A stretch of 64,000 bases of DNA. Origin: Cyprinodon diabolis (taxonomy: Eukaryota; Chordata; Actinopteri; Cyprinodontiformes; Cyprinodontidae). The notes below the pieces were generated by a model. It searched no databases, was not told the origin of the DNA, and saw only the letters and a list, made by a program, of their open reading frames with translations. Within the stretch, counting starts at the first letter, position 1, and each line of letters opens with the position of its first letter. This document shows, piece after piece, positions 1-12,452 of the stretch. A program made the position numbers and the translations under genes. The DNA lies in assembly GCA_030533445.1 (NCBI GenBank), contig CM060080.1, positions 36,036,380 through 36,100,379 of the forward strand, given 5' to 3'.

Positions 1-419
1 CTTTACCCCACCTCAGGCAGAATTAGAAGAAGAAAAAGAAAACATACTGAAATGTTAATTTTGACTCAGTTTTAATGTCATAGTTTCAATAAACTTAATA
101 TACACAAAAAGGAGAATGTATGTAAAGTCTTTCATTTCATCTTATCTCTTCTCTATTTTTTGATAGTGCTTATGAAGAACAGATGTTGTCATCCAGGACA
201 TGTTACTGTGAAGATTCATCTCTGCAGCCCAGATATTAAACTGTCGGCAGCTGGTTTTTGTACACAGTATTAGCATTATGAGTTTTCCAGTCTTGTTCTA
301 GTAGTTTTTTTTTAAAGAAAAACCCTTCCTGTTTCCATGTGCTTGTTCTCAATTAAAACTAAAAATGCTGCTCCCTCCCCCTTTCATCTGTCTGTCTCTA
401 GAAGTCAAGGGAACAGGCA
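1..419. other. Intergenic, no gene seen
   Basis: AT-rich sequence. No open frame with recognisable similarity and no clear repeat boundary. Degenerate LINE coding sequence begins at its right edge. Confidence 0.5.
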
Positions 420-1120
420 ACGGGAGAGACTGAATCGCAATAAACCACCAGATCCAAATGGTGTCAGCTCCAGAGTCCTCAATGCCTGAGTAGAGCAGCT
501 CTGTAGGATTCTATAGCAACTCTTAAACATTAGAGTAACCTAAAAGATGGTTCCAGTGATGTGGAAGACCTCCTGCCTTGTTTTAGTATGAAAGAAAACT
601 CTGCCAACAGTTCTCAAAGGCTATAGACTTGTTGCCCTGACATCCCACATAATAATTGTCCTAGATATACCTCTGGTGGTTCACCTAAGCAAGCAAGCAA
701 ACAGCTATCAAGAGTTGCTGAGGTTTGCTTATAACCAGAGTCAGAAATGAAGATGCCATCATACTACGGTGACCCGCTATCATTTAGACACTATAATTTA
801 TACACTCATTTAGATTATCATAATCTTTGATTTCTCCATTTTACCTAACACAATTCAGCCTCACTGTCAGAAAACACAGAAGACTCAGGTGGGGGCATTA
901 GCACTTGCCTCGATCAAAGACTACCTGATAAACAGACCACAGTTTCTGAGACTGAAGGATCAACTACGTAATCAGGTAGTGAACAGCACAGGAGCACCAC
1001 AGGGAACAGTACTCTCACCGTTCCTTTTTACTCTGTACATCTCTGACTTCCAGTACAAGACAGGGTCCTGTTATATGCAGAAACACTGGGATGACTGCAG
1101 TCATTGGGTGCATCAAATAT
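420..1120 (+). mobile_element. 5' part of a split, decayed Rex1/CR1-like LINE (reverse transcriptase)
   Basis: Decayed reverse transcriptase of a non-LTR retrotransposon. The frame near 440 reads PPDPNGVSSRVLNA, like the 'GPDGVSPRVLK' block of CR1/L2/Rex1-type enzymes. A 'YRLVALTSH' remnant follows near 610-650. The best open piece (889-1122) contains STGAPQGTVLSPFLFTLYIS, the conserved GxPQGxxLSPxLF motif. Several stops and frameshifts interrupt the frame, and endonuclease is not visible, so the copy is 5'-truncated and dead. The element is cut at about 1120 by another LINE and resumes at 3965. The clade (Rex1 versus L2/CR1) is inferred from motif style only. Confidence 0.8.
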
Positions 1121-1835
1121 AAAATTCAATTCAATTCAGTTTATTTATATAGCGCCAAATTCACAACACATGTCATCTCAAGGCACTATACAGTTCAACC
1201 AGATCATACAGTCAAAATGATACAAAGTTTTCTATCTAAGGAAAACCAGTTGATTGCATTGACCCATTGACTCAAATACAATCCCTCACACTAAGCATGC
1301 TTGTAGCGACAGTGGAGAGGAAAAACTCCCTTTTACAGGAAGAAACCTCCAGCAGAACCAGGCTCAGTGTGAGCGGCCATCTGCTGAGGCCGACTGGGGT
1401 TCAAGGAGACAGAAGCAGAGACACAAAAAGCAGCTGTAAAAGGCGGCCCGTCCAGGAAACACACAGCCAGGCAGACGAGCTCTGAGCCAGCTCCCATGCC
1501 AGAGGACGAAGAGAGCACATCCAGCCAGTCACGGTCAGAGAAACAGGAACACACTGGAAAACAGGCCAATCTCCAGCATCTTTAAACAAGGGTGTTGATG
1601 GATGCAGCACAGCTGAACAGGATGGCGTCACAGCCAAACAGGAACAGACGAGGCAAAGCTACTCTGAGGAAAAGCAGAGAGAGCATAACGTTAGAGATTG
1701 AACTAACAGATCCTGCAGAATAGGAGAATAGAGATAGAATGAAGCAGAATGATGAAATGGGGTCCCTATGTCCTCCAGAAGTCTAAACCTATAGCAGCAT
1801 AACTATAGAGATAGCTCAGGATAACCTGAGCCACT

Positions 1836-3170
1836 CTAACTATAAGCTTTATCAAAAAGGAAAGTTTTAAGCCTAGCCTTAAAAGTAGACAGGGTGTCTG
1901 CCTCACGGACTAAAACTGGTAGTTGGTTCCACAGGAGAGGAGCCTGATAACTAAAAGATCTGCCTCCCATTCTATTTTTAGAAATTCTAGGAACCACTAG
2001 TAAACCTGCAGATTGAGAGCGAAGTGCTCTTTTAGGAACATAAGGAACAATCAGATCTCTGATATAAGATGGAGCTTGGCCATTTAAGGCTTTATATGTG
2101 AGAAGGAGCTTTTTAAATTCTATTCTGGATTTAACAGGAAGCCAATGAAGAGAAGCCAGGATAGGAGAGATATGATCTCTCTTTTTAATTTTCATCAGAA
2201 CTCTGGCTGCAGCATTTTGGATCAACTGAAGGCTTTTAACTACAGTTTGTGGACTTCCTGATAGTAAAGAATTAAAATAGTCCAGCCTTGAAGTAACAAA
2301 TGCATGGACTAGTTTCTCAGCATCACCCCTGGACAGGATATTTCTAATTTTTGCAATATTCCTCAGATGAAAGAAGGAAATTCTAGAAACTTCTTTGATA
2401 TTGGATTTAAATGACAGGTCTTGATAAAAAACAACACCAAGATTTTTTACTTTATTATATGAAATCAGTTTAATCCCATCCAAATGAAGTGACTGATTAA
2501 TCAGCTTCTTTTTCAAAGACTCTGGTCCAAAGACTATAACTTCTGTTTTGTCTGCATTCAGAAGGAGAAAGTTAAGAGACATCCAGGTTTTTATGTCTTC
2601 AAGACATGCCTGTAATTTATGTAATGGGTTAGCTTCATCTGGATTTATAGACAGATATAGCTGGGTATCATCAGCATAACAGTGAAAATTAATCCCATGC
2701 TGTCTAATAATTCTACCGATTGGTAGCATGTATAAAGTAAAGAGAATTGGTCCTAGCACTGATTCCCGTGGTACTCAACAGGTAACATTTGAGCATGTTG
2801 AAGATCTGTCATTAACATGAACAAACTGAATTCGATCAGATAGATAAGATTTAAACCAGTCTAGTGCTGTTCCTTTAATTCCAACAAAATATTCAAGTCT
2901 TTCTAAAAGAATATTATGGTCAACTGTATCAAATGCAGCACTAAGATCCAACAGGACGAGCACAGATACAAGTCCATTATCTGAGGCCATGAGAATATCA
3001 TTAGTGACTTTCACCAGAGCTGTTTCAGTGCTATGATGAGCTCTAAAGCCAGACTGAAACTCTTCAAAAAGTTCATTATGGTGTAAGTGATCGCAAACTT
3101 GTTTGGCAACTACTTTCTCAAGAATTTTAGATAAGAAAGGAAGATTGGATATAGGACTATAATTGACCAA
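1836..3170 (-). pseudogene. L2-type reverse transcriptase, one in-frame stop
   Basis: Reverse transcriptase of the nested L2 element. The frame from 3170 contains NYSPISNLPFLSKILEKVVA, FQSGFRAHHSTETALVKV and LLDLSAAFDTVDHNILL, which are fingers/palm motifs. It then meets a TGA at 2777-2775 exactly where the family has Gly of GVPQGSVLGP, a GGA to TGA nonsense change. The same frame continues for about 307 residues with HCYADDTQLY (the catalytic YADD), LNFLLLNADKTEV and a thumb/C-terminal region to the stop at 1836. Apart from this stop the RT is largely intact, suggesting fairly recent decay. The upstream linker is frameshifted relative to it. Confidence 0.88.
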
Positions 3171-3231
3171 GTCATCTGGGTCAAGAGATGGTTTCTTAAG
3201 CAGAGGTTTAATTACAGCAACCTTAAAAGCT

Positions 3232-3958
3232 TTAGGTACATATCCATAACAGAGATAGATTAATCATATCTAAAATGGAGGAGGAGATCAAAGGGAATAC
3301 CTCCTTAAAGAATCTGGTTGCAACTGGATCTAACATACAAGTTGAAGGCTTAGATGAGGACAATAATTTTGCTAACTCAGAAAGTTCAACTGGATCAAAG
3401 CAGTCTAAAGCCAGTTCAGATTCCAGGACTACCTCAGATACAATGGCGGATAGAGCAGTGCTTATGATCTTATTTTTGATAAGATCAATCTTATTTATAA
3501 AGAATCCCATAAAATCATTGCTGCTAAGAGCAGGTGGAATGGACGGTTCAACAGAGCTATGGCTCTGGTTGAGTTTGGCAACTGTATTAAAAAGAATTCT
3601 AGGATTATTCTTATTCTCCTCTATTAATGAGGAGAAGTATGCTGCTCTTGCTTTACAAAGGGTCCTCTTATACAGCAGTAAACTATTTTTTCCAGACTAG
3701 AAAGGACTCCCGCAGGCCTGTGGAGCGATATTTTCTCTCCAGTTTCCTAGCATTTTGCTTCAAAGTACGCAGCTCTGCATTAAACCAAGGAGCAAGCTTT
3801 CTATTTCTAACGGTTTTCATTTTCAAAGGAGCTGCATTGTCTAAGGCAGTACGTAGAGAACTAGCAACCCCATCAACAAAATCATCAACCTGTGAAGGGG
3901 AATAAGCTAAGCTTTTGCACTCTGCAGCACTGCTCAGCAACACATGAGATATGGACAA
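3232..3958 (-). pseudogene. L2 ORF2 linker region between endonuclease and RT, frameshifted
   Basis: Two open pieces on the minus strand (about 3958-3683 and 3510-3232). The first contains APLKMKTVRNRKLAPWFNAE, the typical 'APWFN' linker of L2/CR1-like polyproteins. The second contains SSSKPSTCMLDPVATRFFKE, matching the conserved pre-RT 'DPIPT..K' block. The pieces lie in different frames from each other and from the RT, so at least two frameshifts have accumulated. Truncation lies just upstream of this linker. Confidence 0.8.
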
Positions 3959-3964
3959 AAATAT

Positions 3965-4660
3965 GGACAAAAAGCTGAGGTCAGGGAGCTGGTGAACTGA
4001 TTTGTGGCATGCTTTTTTTAAAAGTCATCTGATCCTGAACGTCTACAAAACAAGGGAAATGATTTCAGAAGAAGCAGGAACAAGATGAATCATATTAATA
4101 ACAACGAAGTAAAACTGGAGGTGGTGAAGGAGTATTAATACCTTGGTGTTCACCTGGACAACTAACTAGACTGGACACATAACTGTAAAGTTGTCTACAA
4201 GAAGGGACAGAGCAGACTGTACTTGGTAGCTTAGGTTCTTCTGAAGCAAGATGCTGCATACCTTCTCAGTCTATTTTTGAGAGTGTAATCTTCTTCCATC
4301 ATCTGCTGTGTTAAAAGCATCAGAGCAAATTTCTTTGATAAGCTCAACAAGCTGATAAAGAAGGTCATCTCTGTTATGGTAGTCCTCTAGAATATTTAAC
4401 AAAAAAGACTTCTTCATGAAATGAAAAACATTATGGACAACTGTAAGAATCTTTTTCTGACTTTCAAACAACTACTACATTTTCAGTCAAAGGCTTCTCT
4501 AGATCCAAAGCAAGAAACACAAAGGATCCTTCTCTTCTATAGCTATCAATATCTACAACAGCTCGTTAAAAGAGCATTAAAAAACTGAGTTACTACATTA
4601 TCTAATTTCCCACTTTAATCAATTAAGTATTTTGAATTGAACTGAATTTGAATAAACATA
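3965..4660 (+). mobile_element. 3' part of the split Rex1/CR1-like LINE
   Basis: Continuation of the element interrupted at 1120. Degenerate plus-strand translation gives 'ELVNWFVACFFKSHLILNVYKTREM', then remnants equivalent to 'YLGVHLDN..DW', 'VYKKGQSRLYFLR..' and 'KMLHTF', the RT thumb/C-terminal block of this LINE type. Multiple stops. The end near 4630-4660 (ttgaattgaactgaatttga) is the A/T-rich 3' repeat of such LINEs. Joined to 420-1120, the two halves flank the L2 insertion colinearly. Confidence 0.78.
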
Positions 4661-7290
4661 AGATACAATGAGAATCCATAGATAAATGCATTTCCCCTTT
4701 CTGTTTGTCAACTTTATCAGAGAAGAGAAGAAAGTAGGTTGGACCAATGCTGAGTATTTAAGCATGAATGGACTGATGCATGTTGTGGCCTTTTATGCAT
4801 GAGTAAGGCTGTACTGTACATGACTTCGATATCCTCCAGGCTCTGGAATGGGTACTAACACACTGACACAGTTATCAGACCACACTAATTTGGTCCGGGA
4901 CTGCGTGTGTGTCTGCAGATGAGGTTTAGATTGTATATGTACAGTAAGTTCCAGCACATGTCTGATTATTTCATGCAGCAAAAGCTTGTGTATTTACAGC
5001 AACTTTATAGCCTTGGAGTTTCAAATCTAGGGCAACAGAGAAAACACTTTTAACAAGTCAAGATCCTGCAATAAATTCACTTAATGCATTTCTCATCCCA
5101 AACTCATTATTGCCCTTCATCCAAGGAGAGTCAGATAGACGTAATTTTGTTGGAGGAGCTCTTGGCGAAGGATCATGCACTTGTGCTGTCTGACCCAATT
5201 TCAATCCTCACAGTTTCATATGGTGATGGAAATATTGCAAGATAAACACACACACACACAAGAAACATATTTCCCAACATCTTCACATTAACACTTGCAC
5301 ATTCTCTATTTTGACAAATCTAAAAAATAATATGGCATGAAATTAAAAGAACACAGCTTCGTCGTTAATCCGGATTAAATCAGTCGGTCTGGGAGCGTTG
5401 ATTTAATGACTAAATTACAGCGTTATGCCACCATACTTGGGCCTATGATTAATCCCATTTTGTGATAGCTGCAAGCAGGGAAGCAGAAACATTAGCAATG
5501 TTGAAAGTATATGTAGATGTGTATGTTTTTTTCCCTGTTTTTGAACCCATCCTCCAATTGCTCAGTTTATTCAAAATGACATAACCTCTGGGTGGTGGCC
5601 CAAAGATGAATCACACAAAGCTAAAACTGGAACTAATGAGCTTCAGGTCTCAGATAGAGGAAAGGTAAATAAAGGGAGAAAATTTTGTATAACTCAAAAA
5701 AAGTGTAAAAATTCAAAGAAAAATTTGACAGTATCTTGTTTGTTTTTTTTTGTTTTTTTTACTTTTTCATATGTTTTGTATTTTGTTGGGCTATAATTAA
5801 CATTGCAATTTCTGTGAAAATTAAATAAGGGACGCTTTTATTTCAAGCACTGTCTTCTACCTACCAACATTTTGAATTTATTTTTGTTCTTTGTTTTGTG
5901 TGTGAAATGATTTTGTAAACATTCAGATCAAACCCTAAATTAGACACCTAACTTTGTTTCTTGATCTGTGACAGTTCATATTTTCAAGGAGAGTTGGCAA
6001 CCTTATGACCCTGCACAAATGACACTTTTAATATAGGTCATATGTGCAGGTGTACTGGTTAACATTAAAAAGAATAGGAAACAAAAATTAGAATAGTAAA
6101 AAATTCCTTGCAGCTTTCTATTGCTTTTTTTTTTATAAGGAAAGAAGGAGACTACTTTACAAGCTTAGAGTGGGACTGCACCACATTTGACATGGTGCAT
6201 AAAAAGGGACAAAAGTTTAGGCAGGGAAGTGATGCTGGTACCCTTTGAAATAAAAAATACATCTCTTATACATACATTCAGGCAGCAAAGCACCCCAAAA
6301 ATGGCTAGAATGTTTTGTTTTCTAATTATCTTTCCTAATAAAACAATAAAGAAAATGTTTAGGCATTGGCAAACTGAGAAAAATAAGTTAAAAAAGTTCT
6401 GGAAAAAAAATCTTAAATCACAATGCAGGCCTGAATTCAGCAATAACTTTAAAGGAAGCTTAAAGTGACAATTGCTGTGAAGCGTACCAAAATGTGCTGC
6501 AAAGATGTCCAAACGTAATATCTACGCACTGGAATTTGTACCAAGAATTATTACATGCCAGGCGATCCAGTAGGACAGGCTGGTTCCACTGACCCTGTGA
6601 CTTCCTTCTATCCTTCATCAGTTCTACTTCTTTCTTTTTGTATGACTCTGAAATCCCCTCTGTCAACATTTGCATCACTATAATTTCACTTATTTTCAGT
6701 CATTTTCAGCTGTTGCACTTTTAATGGCCTCCTTCATCCATGACCTTTCTAATTTTTCATTCGTCCTTTTATAAATCTCACATTTTTTCATGCTTCTCAT
6801 CATTCACCTTTTAGCCAAAGAAAGTTGTAATATCTCAACTTAATTGGACTTTAATTACCTATGAAAATTAACTTTTCATAGTAATCTGCAATATGAAAAT
6901 ATCAAGATTTGAAAGAAACAAAACGCTATTTTATTACAAAAAGAAGTGTATAACAGGAATTATCACACCCACAAAAGTCTTTCAAGAACTTCTCTATATA
7001 AATCTTCATCTCACGGTGGCTAATTTATTGAGAATACTTTGATAGAACAGATGTAACATTTTTTTAATGATGCCTCATTACCTACCCAGTTAACTGTTTC
7101 AGGAAATCATGCAGAGACCATTCAATTCCTTGTCTATCCCCTAAGCAACACTCCCATAGTATGTATATGGTTTCCCTTGACTTCTGAAACATAATCCTCA
7201 CATCATTTGGTCTGAAGCCCTCATTTTCTAAAGCATTATCTCGTCTTTGCACTCCCTCCTTGTCCTGCTGTGTCCTCTTCTATCTTTCTA
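4661..7290. other. Intergenic, no gene recognised
   Basis: AT-rich DNA with homopolymer runs (for example 5737-5761) and a short CA tract near 5247-5260. Open frames are short and match nothing I know. Around 5360-5470 there is a locally less AT-rich patch without an identifiable role. Confidence 0.5.
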
Positions 7291-7313
7291 ATGTTGCTCT
7301 GTCATTACTATCT

Positions 7314-7548
7314 CACCAGCACTACGATTGTGACATTGATTTGCTCCCATGTGCTCCACTGCTGGCAGGCAGACTGTTCAACCTCTATGGCAAAGAACAA
7401 GAGGCCATCAAAAGCTATATCAGCGACTCACTTAAGGCTGGGATCTTACGCTCTTCATTGTCACCCGAGGAGCCTTTTTTTTTTGTCCAAAAGAAAGACA
7501 GTTCCTTACGTACGTCCCTTTATTGACTATTGCTGGCCAATTTATTAA
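7314..7548 (+). pseudogene. Ty3/Gypsy pol fragment (start of reverse transcriptase)
   Basis: The frame reads YDCDIDLLPCAPLLAGRLFN, then EAIKSYISDSLKAGILRSS, then PFFFVQKKDSSLR. This is the diagnostic start of Gypsy-type RT ('YDCAIDLLPGAPLP..RLY', 'Y I.ESL..G.IRPSSSP', 'FFFV.KKDG.LRPCIDYR'). A +1 frameshift near 7507-7515 moves the continuation 'RPFIDYCWP' into the next frame. Only about 230 bp is recognisable, and no LTR, gag or integrase is adjacent. A short dead fragment. Confidence 0.82.
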
Positions 7549-7687
7549 ATGCTCTATCGTAGGTTTTTCAAAAATTATAGCTTTGTTGCAGCTCCTTTTA
7601 ACGCCATCATCTCCACTAAAACACAGTCCTGACACTGGCTTGGTGATATGGAGCTCGCACTAGTCATTTGGAGAGTTTGTAGGTTCT

Positions 7688-8360
7688 AGCCCAGGGGTCG
7701 GCAACCCAAACCGTTCAAAGAGCCAAATTGGACAAAAAAAAACAAAAACCAAATCTGTGTGGAGCCGCAAAAAAATGTAAAAGTCTTATATAAGCCACAT
7801 ATGGCAACACGGGCGCTAAGTGTATCCGACCACTATATAAAAAAAGGACTACATTGGCTTAAATATATAATGTGCATTCATGATTCACCGCGTGGTTTAA
7901 CTTTTGCTGCATTGATGAAATTATAGAAACACAATAAAGGAATCTTTCTATGGGGGATGTTTCTGTTGCGAGTACTTGATTGAGTCATGATGGACCAAGC
8001 AGGAACTGACATCCATCAGAGCAGTGCTCTCTTGCAACAAACCTAGCAGCAGTATTGGAGTTTGGAGATGCAATCCATTTCTTAAATCTATCTTTGTTCT
8101 CCTCTAATTTATCCAGAAGTTCTGCAATTGCATTTTTTGCCTCAGTCACAACTTTGTGATCGGCTGCATATTTAGCCTTCCCTGGAAATGCCTTTCCAAA
8201 TGACTCTTATTATTTGACAAATTCTCGTGCCAAAGCAAAAATGCAGGCAATCCTTCTGCATTGATAATGACAGCAAATGATTTGGACCATTTTTCTTTGA
8301 ATCCTCTGTTCTAATCAGGTATCTTCTTTTTTTTCCCTTTGGATTTCATGGCCCAAGACA
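7688..8360. mobile_element. hAT-type element, left end and degraded body
   Basis: Starts with 'caggggtcggcaaccc', a characteristic hAT (Charlie/Zaphod-like) terminus, followed by 'agagccaaattggac' and 'gtggagccgcaaaa', typical of this family's subterminal sequence. The matching right terminus is not seen, so the right border is a guess and the copy is truncated or decayed. No transposase frame survives. Confidence 0.5.
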
Positions 8361-8866
8361 CACCCTGCATTATTGTTTCTCTCGCCTGAGACCTCAAAAG
8401 ATTGATTTTGAAAACACAGTTTTAAACGTCTTTTAAACATCTATTATTGGACTAAAGTAGAACAAAATAAGACCGACCAAACACAGCCCAATTTTCAGCT
8501 ACTATTTCTAGGCCAAATCAAGATTATAACTGACCGACAAGATTAAGCCTAAAACCAATGTCTAAATGAAGTCTGGGGTTTGGAGGAACTGCAGAGACCA
8601 ACTCCAGTGTAGCTGGTGACCTCTCCAGGGTAGGGTGACAAGATCTGGGTTTAAGCACATTTAAGCACAGATTCTAATATAGTGCGGGGACTATAAATCT
8701 GATATTTGTGACGAGGGCACTGCTGCTCAACCTCCTCTAAAATGTTATTAGCACTCAGAACATTAGTGAGAAATCCAGTATCCATTTTTTACTTGCTTTG
8801 TGTGTCAACTGTTACAGTTACTTGGCGACAGAGCGCACAGGTGTTGAAAGCTGGAGAAGGTCGGAC

Positions 8867-9124
8867 CTATTGGAATCCATAGCCACAACTCACAGGACCC
8901 AGTCCAGATAGACCGGGTACTTGGAGGATGCAACCTCTGAAATCGAACACAGGATATACCTGCCAAACTGTGTCTAGTAGCCTCTTTTTTACCTTGTCTG
9001 CCATTTCATCTCCTCTAATACCAACATGAGCTAGTACCCATGCAAATAAAACAATTAATCCCATCATATAATTGGTGGAGTTAAAAGTTTGAGGTATGTC
9101 TGTTCTTAGACTCACAGGCTTCAA
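8867..9124 (-). pseudogene. LINE RNase H domain fragment
   Basis: An 85-codon minus-strand frame contains FAWVLAHVGIRGDEMADKVK. This matches the conserved C-terminal RNase H motif of non-LTR retrotransposons ('F.WVPAHVGI.GNE.AD..AK'), with the catalytic-region His and Asp preserved. Flanking sequence has no recognisable RT. Interpreted as a fossil of a LINE that encodes RNase H (I/R1-like group), different from the L2 and Rex1-like elements nearby. The other half of the frame is unrecognised. Confidence 0.6.
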
Positions 9125-11320
9125 AGGAAGGTCATGAGAGATAAGAATGAGTTACACAGATTCCTTTATGGCATGAAGGGGAGGACTGTTTTATTGAGAA
9201 GGTCCATCTGGCCAGCGAAAGATATATTAACCTAACAGCGAAGGGCCTTGATGAACTCAAGTTTTTTTTCCTCCAAATGTTCAAGTGTGAGAAAGTTCTT
9301 TATGCAGGGGGTGGGTTCATTCCTCTGGGGGGAGTGTGTGTGATTTTGCAAGGTATAAATGTATGTACTGAAATGCTGCAGTCAGAGAGCCCTATCCCTC
9401 AAATACAATCCCTCACACGTTAAATACATTTGAATCTTATTTCTTGCAAGAAATTTGTTGGCCTCAGCTGCCTAACTTCACATATTTGAAATAATGTTTG
9501 CCGTGTTTCTATCATGATGCCAGGTCTTCTTTTGAACAAACATTTTTATCGGATTGTTGGCAGAAGGCTCCTCATATACTAATCAGCTGATGGGACTAAT
9601 TGCCTGCAGCTGTGAACAATCAACTGAAGTTTCTGCCCAACCCATGAACTTATCGACTCCATCAGGTAAAAGACAAAAAACAAACAAAAAAAAAAAAACC
9701 CAGACTGAATGTGTTCCCAAAATCCAACCAGCATCACCACTTCGTAATTGAAGAAAGTGGGTTGATTGTTTACCAGTAAGAAGCAGTGTGATAAAAGTAG
9801 CACTATGTAATAAAGATTATGGCTACTTGCTTTTCCATAACTGGCAGGGGCTGCTGCTCAGTGAGCATGATTCAGGTCGATTACTCAGACGTCATCACTT
9901 TGGGTTTGAATTTAATCAAGGACTAGTATTATAACATATTAAAAACTTGCTTTATTCAACATACAGAAGCAAATGTATTCTCAAATAACTGAGGAAAGTT
10001 TGAATGAATGAAATTTAAAGCAAGCCAGTTTTCGTAAGTCTCTATTTCCACACTGCTTTTTAACAGTTTATTATCATTCACAACCTTAAAAGTGTTTCTT
10101 ATTTATCCCTCTGTAAAGACAAGGATACGTTGTCTGTACAGAAAACTAATTTAAAAGCTATTTCTATATAATATGGGTTGAGAAAAAATATGCATTTTTT
10201 GGCTCTAAAACTTTCATACTTTTACATTGTTTTACTAGCTAATATAAATTCTAAATTAATTTGTCTCTGTCCATTGTCAAAAACAGAATGTTTCAAGAAA
10301 CAGCAGTACTTCAATGTTATGGTATATCATTAACTATTGTGGTAGTCAGCATTTTAATGTAATTTATGATCATAGATACAGAGTTTAAGGTAAATTCCAA
10401 TACAGGTTTTCCCAGATATTGTTTTTTTTTTTTTGTTCTAAGATAGCAAGGCCATGCTTTTTTAGAAAGCTATTCTGTTAAGGAATAGGCAGAAGGATTC
10501 TAAAGCTTTATAGACATGTTTTATACCAATGTGCAATGGATTAAATAACATTATGCTCACCCTCATTATCTAGGGCTCTTTTCTGCACTTAAAGAGAACT
10601 ATTTGCAAGTTGGATTAATCATTCAAGTTATTTATATTGCAAACTGTCCTCCCATGTTGGTTACCATTGCATCACACGAGAAGTGTTTCCCAACAATGTT
10701 TCCCCAACATTGCTGAATGCACACAGCTTTTAGAGATGTATATGCCTAACCTACCAATATATCAAAATTCACAATTCTCACACAAATCTATCATCAAAGC
10801 ATGTTTTGCTAAGGTTGGTCCAAAACTGGACAGCTTCAGCTGCCAACACTACTATGGTCTGAAAGCAGCTTGGAGGAAAAAGGAAAATTTGACATTCTTT
10901 TTTAGTTTTAAGCAACTCTATAGGAGGAGATAAAAGAGCTGTCATTCCAAGCTGAGCCTAGCACTGGATCAGTGACTGCACCACAGCCCCCACTGATCTG
11001 CACAACAGGAACCGATTAACACATTGTTACATCTGATGCCAGCCTGATCCTGCACCATAAAAGCGTGTTTCTTCCTGGCGCTGCATGCATGAGTTTTATT
11101 CTTTAAAATGACTGGGTCAAAAGAAAAAAATGCTGTCTGGATCTGTACAAACAAATAAAAAAAGGGACGGGGACTGTAGGTGTGTCCTTTCTGACAACAC
11201 TTGTTAATCTGGTGGAGTAAGCACATCCTCTGAAGCTCACAAATTTCATAGCATGACCGTCCTTATTATGCTGAAGATCAGTGGTAGCAACAGACTGGTG
11301 TGCATCTGTATGCATGTCTG
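9125..11320. other. Intergenic, no gene recognised
   Basis: AT-rich. A 22-bp match to the L2 3' UTR (cctcaaatacaatccctcac) lies near 9398-9419. Open frames of under 100 codons at 9554-9751, 10637-10933 and 10969-11226 show no domain. Nothing else supported. Confidence 0.45.
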
Positions 11321-12189
11321 GTGCAGTGGTGAAAAGAAATATTATTTGATTACTGTACTTTACTTTACTTGATTAGTTTTTAGGGAGGATACTTATAACT
11401 TTCACTCCAGTACTTTTCAAGGTGAAATAATATACTTTCTACTACACAAAATTTTGATAAATCTACTAGTTACTTGCTACTTTTGGCTCAGCTTATCTTT
11501 GTAATCTACTGATGCAGTTTTACTGTTTTGAAATGCAATTACAGCATGCAATATAGCGGCCTTACGACTGAATTTAGACACCACTGCTTTAGAGATTTGC
11601 ATGACATACACACATGTGAGAAACTCAGGGCAGATATTATTTGTAGTTAATACATTTTATTAAGCCATTAGTTGTTGCAATGTTTCAAAGTTGTCCAGTG
11701 TTGAGAGTTTTCAAATCAGAGTTGTGGTTTCTTTGTCATAATAAGATTCAACCTTAAACCTCTATTCAATATTGAAAGTGTGAAGAGAATCAAGACACAT
11801 CTGTTTTATTTTTGTTTTGTACCGTTTTTATGCTGCAGTTCTTTAAAAGTGATTTTGAATTTATAGATGGTTCAATCTTAAAAACTCACACGAAGAAAAA
11901 GGAAAATTAGGAGAAATTTATTGATACAATTACTTTGTCTTTGGCGCTCAGACCTCGACAGGAAACATACCGCTTAATTTTGATAGATATGTATGAACAG
12001 GAGCAAAGAATAGGGCTGTTTCCTCCCAGGCCTGAAACTGGTGGTGGATTGGAGATAGATGAAGTTGATCAGTCTGTAGACTGCTGGTTAGCGAGACAGT
12101 CTGCTGAGCTTTATGGGGAGATCCAATGGACTGCGTGAGCTGATACTAGAGCTTCACTCAGGGACCTGGAAGATGGAGGTCTAGTTTGA

Positions 12190-12330
12190 TAACACAGGTT
12201 GAGAGAACTTGTCCATGATGAGCAAGCATGGAGCGACAGTGGAGAGGAAAAACTTCCCATATGGGAATGTTAAATGGAAGAAACCTCTAGCAGAACCAGG
12301 CTCAACATGGTGGTCTTCTGCCAGACCGGT
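12190..12330 (-). repeat. Degraded L2 3' UTR fragment
   Basis: Contains 'agcgacagtggagaggaaaa' and 'agaaacctctagcagaacca', a diverged copy of the segment at 1305-1360 in the nested L2 element. No L2 tail is attached. Confidence 0.6.
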
Positions 12331-12452
12331 TAAGATGAGACAGGGAACGCAGTAAGAGTCCAGGAGGAATGACACTGAAGAAGCTTTAGCTACGATGGTG
12401 GAGGAGGGGCTGGAGGTGGGTTGAAACTGTGTCATCTGAATGAAGTCACAGC

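Larger units (their letters stand above)
1121..3958 (-). mobile_element. L2-clade (Maui-like) LINE, 5'-truncated, nested in the Rex1-like LINE
   Basis: A 2.8-kb LINE on the minus strand. Its 3' end, at the left, carries the teleost L2-type tail 'ttcaattcaattcagttta' followed by 'tatatagcgcc'. About 700 bp of 3' UTR (1128-1835) follows, then the reverse transcriptase, then the endonuclease-RT linker up to about 3958; the endonuclease itself is missing. The hexamer AAATAT is present on both sides (1115-1120 and 3959-3964), consistent with a short target duplication in the host LINE. The same 3' UTR recurs at 36660-37240 and 53070-53256, with degraded pieces at 12190-12330 and 18240-18440, so this is a multicopy family. 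Confidence 0.88.
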
